Part shown: positions 58,181 to 64,000 of the stretch, in pieces
Layout of the letters: each line of letters opens with the position of its first letter
Position numbering within the stretch: the stretch's first letter is position 1
NCBI GenBank assembly: GCA_035553855.1
Contig: DATMJO010000163.1
Span: forward strand, 5,629-69,628
Origin: JBBDYQ01 sp035553855
GTDB taxonomy: Bacteria; Actinomycetota; Thermoleophilia; Solirubrobacterales; Thermoleophilaceae
Length of the DNA stretch: 64,000 nt
Reading direction: 5' to 3'
Made by a program: the position numbers and the translations under genes
The notes under the pieces: generated by a model
What the model saw: the letters and a program-made list of their open reading frames with translations, nothing else
The model's database searches: none
What the model was told of the DNA's origin: nothing

Positions 58181-58771
58181 ATGGCCCTCCCCCGCATCAA
58201 GCGCCGGCACCTCGAGCGGCTCGCCGACGAGGAGCTGATGCCGCTCGTGGCCCAGCAGGACACCGCCGCGTTCGACCTCGTCTACGAGCGCCACGGCGCC
58301 GCGGCGTACTCGCTGGCCTTCCGCGTGGTCGGCAACGCGCGCGGGGCCGAGGACGTGACGCAGGAGGCGTTCATGTCGCTCTGGCGCACGGGCGCACGCT
58401 ACGACCGCGCGCGCGGCAGCGTCCGCAACTGGATCCTCTCGATCGTGCGGAATCGCGGCGTGGACATGATCCGCCGCGAGGCGAGCCAGCGGGTCGACGC
58501 CTACCGCGACCCCGATGACGTGCTCGCCACGCGGGCCTCGCCCGAGCGCACCGACGAGCAGGTCGAGGAGCGGGACACCGCGGAGCGGCTGCGGAGCGCG
58601 GTCGGCGAGCTGCCGGACGACCAGGCACGTGTGATCGAGCTGGCCTACTTCGGCGGCTTCAGCCACTCGGAGATCGCCGAGATGCTCGACATGCCGCTCG
58701 GCACCGTAAAGGGCCGAATGCGGCTTGCGCTCGAGAAGATGAGAGGGCAACTTGTAGGGGCCTCGCCATGA
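58181..58771 (+). CDS. ECF-family RNA polymerase sigma factor
   Basis: A 196-residue ECF sigma factor. Region 2 covers AAFDLVYERHGAAAYSLAFR and the GAEDVTQEAFMSLWR segment. Region 4 has GGFSHSEIAEMLDMPLGTVK. ATG 58181 is chosen because it begins the conserved part; a GTG at 58145 is in frame. The stop overlaps the anti-sigma gene as ATGA, the classical ECF/anti-sigma pair. It may control the copper-type lipoprotein genes that follow. Confidence 0.93.
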   Translation: MALPRIKRRHLERLADEELMPLVAQQDTAAFDLVYERHGAAAYSLAFRVVGNARGAEDVTQEAFMSLWRTGARYDRARGSVRNWILSIVRNRGVDMIRREASQRVDAYRDPDDVLATRASPERTDEQVEERDTAERLRSAVGELPDDQARVIELAYFGGFSHSEIAEMLDMPLGTVKGRMRLALEKMRGQLVGASP

Positions 58772-59439
58772 CGACCGACACCCACTCCCGCTTCGAAGGC
58801 GATCTCGCCGCGTACCTCCTCGGGGCGCTCGGCGACAGCGAGCGGCGCGACTTCGAGCGCCACCTCGACGGCTGTCCGCGCTGCCAGGAGGACCACCGCC
58901 GGCTTCAGGTCTCGGTCAAGGCACTCGGCGAAGCCGTCCCCCAGCTCGATCCCCCTGCGTCCCTCGGGCGGGCGCTCAGGCGACGCGCCCGCGCCGAGCG
59001 CCGCGGCGGAGCCGCGGCGCGGCTCCGTCCCGTCCTGCGGCCGGCCGCTGGCATGGCGGCAACGGCAGCCGTGGCGGTGGGCGTTGCCGTGCTCGTGACG
59101 GACGGCGGGGAGAGCAGCAGGGCCACGACCGTGGCGGCAGTCGCGACGCCGGCCGCTCCCCGCGCCGAGGCGAAGCTCGTCGTACACGAAGCGAGCGCCG
59201 AGCTCATCGTCGAGAGCTTGCCTCCCCCGAAGCCGGGCCGCGTCTACCAGGTGTGGATCCGTCACGGCAAGCGGATCGTCCCCTCGACGCTCTTCACGGT
59301 CGACCGCAACGGGCGCGGCGCGGCCGCGATCCCCGGTGGCCTGGGCGCGGGCGCCGACGAGGTCATGGTGAGCGAGGAGCCCGTGCGTGGAAGCACGGTT
59401 CCCACAACGCCTCCCCGCCTGCGCGTCGCCCTCTCCTAG
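58768..59439 (+). CDS. Anti-sigma factor, zinc-finger plus RskA-like domain
   Basis: A 223-residue protein. The N-terminal ZAS-type anti-sigma domain contains RHLDGCPRCQ (His about 32, Cys 36 and 39). A membrane helix (about 92-112, AAGMAATAAVAVGVAVLV) leads to an extracytoplasmic domain with VYQVWIRHGKRIVPSTLFTV, an RskA-type sequence. It should hold the ECF factor inactive until a membrane signal triggers release. It overlaps the sigma gene as ATGA. Confidence 0.9.
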   Translation: MTTDTHSRFEGDLAAYLLGALGDSERRDFERHLDGCPRCQEDHRRLQVSVKALGEAVPQLDPPASLGRALRRRARAERRGGAAARLRPVLRPAAGMAATAAVAVGVAVLVTDGGESSRATTVAAVATPAAPRAEAKLVVHEASAELIVESLPPPKPGRVYQVWIRHGKRIVPSTLFTVDRNGRGAAAIPGGLGAGADEVMVSEEPVRGSTVPTTPPRLRVALS

Positions 59440-59534
59440 TGATCCGGCCCGGACCCGCCTGCGCATAGCAGGCAGGACCCCGACGATCCCGCGCCGCCTC
59501 CCGGCGCGGTCCACCTAGGAAAGGAACCTTCCAA

Positions 59535-60224
59535 ATGCGACGCACCATGCTCGCCGCCCTGGCCGCACTGCTCCTCATCACCGGAGCGCTCGTGACCGGT
59601 TGTGGCGACGACGACAACGATGAGACGGCTTCAACCACCGGCTCCCAGACGGAGGCCACCGCGGCTGGAACCGATTCGGGCGCGGCTGAGCTGCGCGCCG
59701 GTCTGACTGCTCTGCTCCAGGAGCATGTCTATCTCGCCGGTACCGCCGTCGCGCAGGGTGTCGGCAACGGCCTGGACTCGAAGGAGTTCGAGGCCTCGGC
59801 CGCGACGCTGGACGCGAACTCGGTCGGCCTCTCCGAGGCCATCGGCTCGGTCTACGGTGACGAGGCGGGCGAGCAGTTCCTCGCCCTCTGGCGCGACCAC
59901 ATCAGCTTCTTCGTGGACTACACGAAGGCCAGGGCCGGGAAGGACGACGCCGCGGCCGACAAGGCCCGGGCCGACCTGGACGGCTACCGCGCCGAGTTCG
60001 GCGCCTTCATCGCCTCGGCCAACCCCAACCTGACCAAGGAAGCGGTTGCCGAGGAGCTCGTCCCCCACGTCGACTCGGTGTTCGACACGATCGACGCCGT
60101 AGTCGCCGGTGACCCCGAGACGTTCGACCTGCTCCGCGCGGCGGCCGGCCACATGCCCGCCACCGCCAACGTGCTCGCAGGCGCGATCGTCGAGCAGATG
60201 CCCGACAAGTTCGGCTCGCAGTAG
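59535..60224 (+). CDS. Helical lipoprotein, NSVxLxxAIGSVYG-type repeat family
   Basis: A 229-residue lipoprotein (lipobox LVTGCG, Cys about 23). The mature part seems to hold two similar helical repeats: the first around LLQEHVYLAGTAVAQG and NSVGLSEAIGSVYGDEAGEQ, the second around ELVPHVDSVFDTIDAVVAGD and GHMPATANVLAGAIVEQMP. I recall related lipoproteins in Firmicutes and actinobacteria near cupredoxins, with no biochemical role assigned. It lies downstream of the ECF/anti-sigma pair and upstream of two cupredoxin genes, with a strong hairpin between. Confidence 0.7.
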   Translation: MRRTMLAALAALLLITGALVTGCGDDDNDETASTTGSQTEATAAGTDSGAAELRAGLTALLQEHVYLAGTAVAQGVGNGLDSKEFEASAATLDANSVGLSEAIGSVYGDEAGEQFLALWRDHISFFVDYTKARAGKDDAAADKARADLDGYRAEFGAFIASANPNLTKEAVAEELVPHVDSVFDTIDAVVAGDPETFDLLRAAAGHMPATANVLAGAIVEQMPDKFGSQ

Positions 60225-60238
60225 AGCGGAGCGAACAG

Positions 60239-60272
60239 GTGCCGGGGAGGAGTGGCTGCTCCTCCCCGGCAC
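60239..60272 (+). terminator. Strong 14-bp hairpin between lipoprotein and plastocyanin-like genes
   Basis: GTGCCGGGGAGGAG (60239-60252) and CTCCTCCCCGGCAC (60259-60272) form a perfect 14-bp stem with a 6-base loop. It lies in the 84-base gap within a same-strand gene series, so it may be a partial terminator or protect the upstream mRNA. Confidence 0.7.
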
Positions 60273-60308
60273 CGCCCGCCTCACCCCCGACACCAGGAAC
60301 CCAAGACC

Positions 60309-60665
60309 ATGAGACGCACATTCCTCGCCATCCCCCTCGCCGCCGCCGCGCTCGTCGCGGGCTGCGGTAGCGACGACGACGGCGGCTCCGACTCGGCTGC
60401 CGCGACGGTCGAGGTCAAGACCTTCAACTTCCAGCCCGACCCGATCACGGTCGACGCGGGCACCGAGGTCACCTGGACCAACCTCGACGAGACCGTGCAC
60501 ACCGTCACCGCCGGCACACGTGAGAAGCCCGGCGACGAGTACGACGGGCAGCTCGCCGAGAGCGACGGAGAGTTCTCCCAGACCTTCGACGAGCCCGGCA
60601 CCTACGACTACTTCTGCACGATCCACTCCGGGCCGGGCATGACGGGCCAGGTGATCGTCAAATGA
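60309..60665 (+). CDS. Plastocyanin-like blue copper lipoprotein
   Basis: A 118-residue cupredoxin lipoprotein (lipobox LVAGCG, Cys 19). Type 1 copper ligands are complete: His 64 (ETVHTV), Cys 103 and His 106 (YFCTIH) and Met 111 (GPGM). It would carry electrons at the membrane surface. It overlaps the next cupredoxin gene as ATGA, so the two are made together. Substitution toward a specific donor or acceptor cannot be read. Confidence 0.92.
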   Translation: MRRTFLAIPLAAAALVAGCGSDDDGGSDSAAATVEVKTFNFQPDPITVDAGTEVTWTNLDETVHTVTAGTREKPGDEYDGQLAESDGEFSQTFDEPGTYDYFCTIHSGPGMTGQVIVK

Positions 60666-61144
60666 GGCGCCGGCTGGCCCTCACGGGGACCACGGCCCTC
60701 GTCGTCGCGTTCGCGACCGCGACCGTGCTCGTGGTGTCAGCTGGCTCGACCCCGCCGGCGGATGTCAATCGAGACGGATCGGTCCCGATCACCCTCACCG
60801 AATGGGAAATCGAGGCGCCCGCGCAGCCGATTCCGGCCGGCCGCGTCGTGCTCGACGAACGCAACGACGGTCTCGTCGACCATGACCTGCTGCTCGTGAA
60901 GACCGACGTCGACCCCGCCGATCTGCCGCGTGGGCTCTCCGGCCCTGTGCCCGCCGCCGCCGGCAAGGTCGTGTTCGGAGAGATCCACGACCACGCTCAC
61001 GCGCTCGACCAGGCCGAGGGGCACCTGCGGCCTGGCGAGTCCCGCAAGCGCGAGGTCACCCTCGCCCCGGGGAACTACGCGCTGATCTGCCCGCTTCGAG
61101 GCCACTACGCCAACGGGCAGTCGGCGCGCCTCGTCGTGGAGTAG
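60662..61144 (+). CDS. Cupredoxin-like protein with His-Cys-His-Gln site
   Basis: A 160-residue protein with a single N-terminal membrane segment (LALTGTTALVVAFATATVL). The C-terminal half has a cupredoxin fold: likely ligands His 74 (VDHDLLLV), Cys 143 and His 148 (LICPLRGHYANG) and Gln 153 where Met is usual. Gln as axial ligand occurs in stellacyanin-like proteins and lowers the redox potential. A copper-free structural role is possible. It is coupled to the plastocyanin-like gene as ATGA. Confidence 0.8.
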   Translation: MRRRLALTGTTALVVAFATATVLVVSAGSTPPADVNRDGSVPITLTEWEIEAPAQPIPAGRVVLDERNDGLVDHDLLLVKTDVDPADLPRGLSGPVPAAAGKVVFGEIHDHAHALDQAEGHLRPGESRKREVTLAPGNYALICPLRGHYANGQSARLVVE

Positions 61145-61149
61145 AGGCC

Positions 61150-61326
61150 TCAGCGGGTCCGGCGCACGTACAGCACGATCCCGACCACGACGAGCACGAG
61201 AGCGCCGACCTGCACGCCGGCGATGACGGCGGTCGACTCGCCCTCCGTGAGGCGGCGCAGGCTCCCGAAGAGCAGCGACGTGCCGAAGAAGAGGACGAGC
61301 ACCCAGAGCAGCGCCGTGCGGTTCAC
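61150..61326 (-). CDS. Small two-helix membrane protein
   Basis: A 58-residue protein with two hydrophobic segments, ALLWVLVLFFGTSLLFG (about 5-21) and AVIAGVQVGALVLVVVGIVL (about 33-52), joined by a charged loop, ending in basic residues. GTG 61326 is the conventional start; an in-frame CTG at 61356 overlapping the upstream methyltransferase stop would add 10 residues. It is below the size usually listed by gene finders and I cannot name a family. Confidence 0.6.
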   Translation of the reverse strand: MNRTALLWVLVLFFGTSLLFGSLRRLTEGESTAVIAGVQVGALVLVVVGIVLYVRRTR

Positions 61327-61352
61327 GGCGCAGAGCTTGACGATCGCCGGAG

Positions 61353-62222
61353 TCAGGCGGGGTTACGTGCGGTGACGACCCAGGTCGAGGCCACGCCGAC
61401 GACGCCGTCCGGCGTCTCCCAATCGGCGAGCTGCTCCCGGAGCGCCTTGACGATCTGCGGCCTGACCTCCTCCGCCTGCGCGCCCGCGAGCCTGATCGCC
61501 TCACCCGCGGGCCCGAGCGCCATATTGAGGGCGATCGCCTCGTCCATGTCCCGCCCGATCATGTATGGCCGGTCGCAGCGCATCAGCCGCGCCTCGCTGA
61601 ACCCGGCGCCGCCGAGGATGTCGGTCACGGTGTCGGCGTTGGCCATCGAGAAGGGACCCGGCCCACACGTGAGCTCGTCGCTGTCCTCGTCGGGCTCGAC
61701 GAGCTCCTTGACCGCGATCTCCGCACGGTGGAGCCACGGGTTGTCGAGCTTGCGCCGCCACACGACCATCGTGAGCGTCCCGCCCGGCACGAGCGCCTCG
61801 CGGACGTTGCGAAGCGCCGCGACCGGAGCCGCGAAGAACATGGTCCCGAAGCGCGAGAACGCGTAGTCGAACTCCCCCTCGAATGGCGTCGCCTGCACGT
61901 CGGCCACCTCGAAGCGGACATTCTCGACACCGGCCGCGGCGGCCTCCTCCCTCGCCGTCTCGACGAAGCGCGCTGCGGCGTCCACGCCCAGCACGGTTCC
62001 CTGCGGCCCGACCATCCCGGCAATGGCCTGCGCCGTGTCACCGAAGCCGCAGCCGATGTCGAGCGCACGGTCTCCGGGACTCGGCGGGTTGGCGGCGAGC
62101 GCGACCTCGCCGAACTGCGTCATCCCCGCGAGGAGGATCTCCCTGAACTGGACGAAGCGGTCGAAGAGGACGCCGTCCCACGCGCCCACCGCCTCCTCGT
62201 TGGCTGGTGCGATCTGGGTCAT
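61353..62222 (-). CDS. Class I SAM-dependent methyltransferase
   Basis: A 289-residue methyltransferase. Motif I is ALDIGCGFGDTAQAIA, an acidic post-strand-2 residue lies in LGVDAAARF, and motif IV is FDYAFSRFGTMFF. The AAFR-type C-terminal region ends WVVTARN. These features resemble UbiE/COQ5-like and related methyltransferases, but substrate is unknown. It converges on nothing directly and its stop is next to the small membrane protein gene. Confidence 0.85.
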   Translation of the reverse strand: MTQIAPANEEAVGAWDGVLFDRFVQFREILLAGMTQFGEVALAANPPSPGDRALDIGCGFGDTAQAIAGMVGPQGTVLGVDAAARFVETAREEAAAAGVENVRFEVADVQATPFEGEFDYAFSRFGTMFFAAPVAALRNVREALVPGGTLTMVVWRRKLDNPWLHRAEIAVKELVEPDEDSDELTCGPGPFSMANADTVTDILGGAGFSEARLMRCDRPYMIGRDMDEAIALNMALGPAGEAIRLAGAQAEEVRPQIVKALREQLADWETPDGVVGVASTWVVTARNPA

Positions 62223-62363
62223 GTGACGACTGTAGCTCTCGTCAACGCGCGATGCCAGAGGCGCTCAGCCACCATCCCGCCGAACGCCGTGCCCGCATGT
62301 AACCTCGGCGATGCCTCATGCCTCGGGCGCCCGTTCGAGGTCACTGCCACCCAAGGAGAACTC

Positions 62364-62819
62364 TTGGCTCAGGACGTTGGGATCGCCGGCACCACTGAAG
62401 TCGCCCGCATCCGCAACCCGCTGGGCGTCGTCGGCCTCACGCTGATCACGTTCGGCATCTACTGGTTCGTCTGGTACTTCAAGGTGAACAAGGAAATGGC
62501 CGCAATGGGCCAGGCGCACGGCACCGAGGACCTGGGTACGAACCCCGGGAACTCACTGCTAGCGACCACGCTCGGCCTCTTCGTGCTCGTTCCGCCGTTC
62601 GTCTCGATTTACAACACGTGGAAGCGCCTCAACGCAGCCGAGAGTCTGGCCGGGCGTGAGCCGGGCATGGAGGCAGGGCTCGGCTTCCTGCTGCAGCTGT
62701 TCCTCAGCCCGGTCGGGGTCTACATCTTCCAGTCCAACCTGAACAAGGTCCTGGAGGCCCAGGCGGGCGCCGCACCGGCACAGCCGGCACCGCCCGCCGC
62801 ACCCGCGCCGACCGCCTAG
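62364..62819 (+). CDS. DUF4234 family membrane protein
   Basis: A 151-residue protein with DUF4234 features: GLTLITFGIYWFVWYFKVNK (about 25-44), NPGNSLLATTLGLFVLVPPF and QLFLSPVGVYIFQSNLNKVL. Three to four hydrophobic segments are likely. The tail is Ala/Pro-rich (PAQPAPPAAPAPTA). AAGGAG at 62353-62358 selects TTG 62364. Function of the family is unknown. Confidence 0.83.
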   Translation: MAQDVGIAGTTEVARIRNPLGVVGLTLITFGIYWFVWYFKVNKEMAAMGQAHGTEDLGTNPGNSLLATTLGLFVLVPPFVSIYNTWKRLNAAESLAGREPGMEAGLGFLLQLFLSPVGVYIFQSNLNKVLEAQAGAAPAQPAPPAAPAPTA

Positions 62820-62820
62820 C

Positions 62821-62870
62821 GCGAACGAGAAGAGGGCCCCGGTGCCTCGGCGCCGGGGCTCGCCGTTCGC
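62821..62870. terminator. Two-tier bidirectional terminator hairpin
   Basis: GCGAACG (62821-62827) pairs with CGTTCGC (62864-62870), and inside it GCCCCGGTGC (62836-62845) pairs with GCGCCGGGGC (62850-62859) around a CTCG loop with one G-T pair. It lies right between convergent genes, 2 bases from one stop and 2 from the other. Confidence 0.75.
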
Positions 62871-62871
62871 C

Positions 62872-63879
62872 TCAGAGGAGGCTGCGGGCGCAGTCCTCGA
62901 TCGAGTCCTCCACGGGCCGCGTGGTCCAGCCGAGGGTCGTGCGGGCCTTCTCGCTCGAGTACCAGGGCCTCGTGCCGAGGTCGCCGACGACCGAGCGAAC
63001 GCTCGGGTCGAACAGCGCGATCGCCCGGATGAGCAGGTTCGGCGCCTCACGCTTGGGGGCCTTCGCGGCGGCGTCGCCGAGGCGCTCGCGCAGGATCGCC
63101 GCGACCTCGCCCATCCACAGGAAGCGGTCGGTCGCGATGAAACGCTCACCTCCGGCGGCCCTGGAGTCCATCGCCGCCACGTGCAGGTCGGCCACGTCAC
63201 GGACGTCCACGAAGGTGAAACCGAGCCGTGGCGCGGCCGGCATGCCGTCGAGCAGTCGCTGGACCGATTGAAGCGAGTACGAATGGTCATCGCTGAGCGA
63301 CGGGCCGATGATCGCGCCGGGATTGACCACGGCGAGGCGATGCTCGGCGCCGGCCTCGCGGACGTGGCTCCATGCGGCCTGCTCTGCGAGCGTCTTGGAG
63401 CGGACGTACGGCGTGCGGGCCGGATCATCGCCGTCGGTCCAGTCGGCCTCGGTGTAGGGCTCGGCCTCCGAGGTCTCCCGCCCCGAGCGCACGGCGGCGA
63501 CCGACGAGGTCATGACGACGCGCTCCACCCCCGCCTCGAGCGAGGCGCGGAGAACGCGCAGGGCGCCGTCGCGCGCGGGGACGATCAGCTCGTCGGGGTC
63601 CTTCGGCTGGACGGGCGGGAACGGCGAGGCGACGTGCAGCACGTAGCGGCAGCCGGCGACCGCGTCGCCCCAGCCGTCGTCGGCGCTCAGGTCGGCGGCG
63701 ACCACGGAGAGGCGCGAGCCCGGGTCCACGCCCGCGACGCCGAGGGCGGCGCGCACGTCACCCTCGCGCTGCAGGTTGCGCACGGTGGTCCGCACGCCGT
63801 GGCCCGCCTCGAGCAGCTTGGCGATGCACCATCCGCCGAGAAAGCCGGTGCCGCCGGTGACGAGAGCGGTGTCGGCCAT
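62872..63879 (-). CDS. NAD-dependent epimerase/reductase (dihydroflavonol-4-reductase-like)
   Basis: A 335-residue extended SDR. The NAD(P) motif is VTGGTGFLGGWCIAKLLEAG, catalytic serine is in MTSSVAAV, and Tyr/Lys in YVRSKTLAE. It resembles dihydroflavonol reductase/cinnamoyl-CoA reductase-type enzymes, which reduce aldehydes or ketones with NADPH. The C-terminal substrate domain carries GEVAAILRERLG. ATG 63879 lies 11 bases after a TATAGC hexamer. The remaining 121 bases of the window show no gene. Confidence 0.88.
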   Translation of the reverse strand: MADTALVTGGTGFLGGWCIAKLLEAGHGVRTTVRNLQREGDVRAALGVAGVDPGSRLSVVAADLSADDGWGDAVAGCRYVLHVASPFPPVQPKDPDELIVPARDGALRVLRASLEAGVERVVMTSSVAAVRSGRETSEAEPYTEADWTDGDDPARTPYVRSKTLAEQAAWSHVREAGAEHRLAVVNPGAIIGPSLSDDHSYSLQSVQRLLDGMPAAPRLGFTFVDVRDVADLHVAAMDSRAAGGERFIATDRFLWMGEVAAILRERLGDAAAKAPKREAPNLLIRAIALFDPSVRSVVGDLGTRPWYSSEKARTTLGWTTRPVEDSIEDCARSLL

Positions 63880-64000
63880 GCGCGCGACGCTATACCAACC
63901 CGGGCGGAAGCCGCCCCACGCGCGGGTCCCGGGGGGCGGCCGTGACCCGACCGAGGGCCGCGCCCGTTACCGCTGCCGGCCCGCCCCGCGGTCCACGCCC

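Overview
The window is very GC-rich, densely coded chromosomal DNA with strong third-position G/C, many GTG/TTG starts, 1-4 base gene overlaps and many apparently leaderless genes (a TANNNT -10 hexamer 5-10 bases before the start codon). The gene families (F420-type LLM oxidoreductase, WS/DGAT acyltransferase, bacterial Ku, DUF5995, HD-GYP/LuxR fusion, MEDS-domain anti-sigma proteins, several sigma factors) suggest an actinobacterium, most likely class Thermoleophilia (Solirubrobacterales-like). That placement is inference. I see no rRNA, tRNA, CRISPR array, insertion sequence or phage gene, so this looks like core-type chromosome rather than an island.

Layout. 1-10.1 kb: lipid and general metabolism (truncated enoyl-CoA hydratase, UbiB kinase, methyltransferase, HD phosphohydrolase, ABC-2 exporter, acetyltransferases, YgjP-type protease, SDR, YjbQ protein, 2-hydroxyacid dehydrogenase, tandem ACT protein). 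10.2-20 kb, mostly minus strand: a tightly coupled run Ku > LLM oxidoreductase > epimerase > FAD desaturase-like enzyme, then acyl-CoA ligase, DnaC-like ATPase, a CsbD pair and an amine oxidase pair. 20-25 kb: a general-stress partner-switching module (RsbW-like kinase, STAS antagonist, 976-residue PP2C phosphatase, SigB/SigF-type sigma factor) with three matching candidate promoters. 25-34 kb: HAD, WS/DGAT, ArsR, SDR, alcohol and aldehyde dehydrogenases, cupin, GNAT and an HFCD flavoprotein. 34-43 kb: signalling (membrane HD-GYP, two sigma-70 genes, STAS protein, FHA-ABC exporter with DUF5995 lipoprotein and HD-GYP/LuxR protein). 43-50.8 kb: a tiny peptide gene with methyltransferase, cytochrome P450, secreted PI-PLC-like enzyme, a hydratase/SDR/NTF2/HxlR run and an alpha/beta hydrolase. 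50.8-54.4 kb: antiporter-rhodanese fusion interrupted by an in-frame TGA, and two MEDS proteins. 54.4-64 kb: disulfide reductase, radical SAM plus methyltransferase, ECF sigma/anti-sigma followed by copper-type lipoproteins, methyltransferase, DUF4234 protein and epimerase.

Most notable observations: (1) the rhodanese domain of the antiporter continues in frame beyond a TGA that sits where relatives have the second Cys of a YC-x-C loop, with a foldable hairpin just downstream, so selenocysteine is a live hypothesis; (2) a GAAC-N4-GTTC LexA-type box abuts the -10 of a sigma factor gene, suggesting an SOS-controlled sigma factor; (3) GTTK-N15/16-GGGAAN promoters precede csbD, the SigB-type gene and the RsbW-like gene; (4) a 31-codon gene with the strongest ribosome-binding site in the window is coupled to a methyltransferase; (5) a Tes/MJ0619-like radical SAM enzyme is coupled to a Cys-rich methyltransferase; (6) an FAD enzyme has no canonical start codon before its dinucleotide-binding motif.
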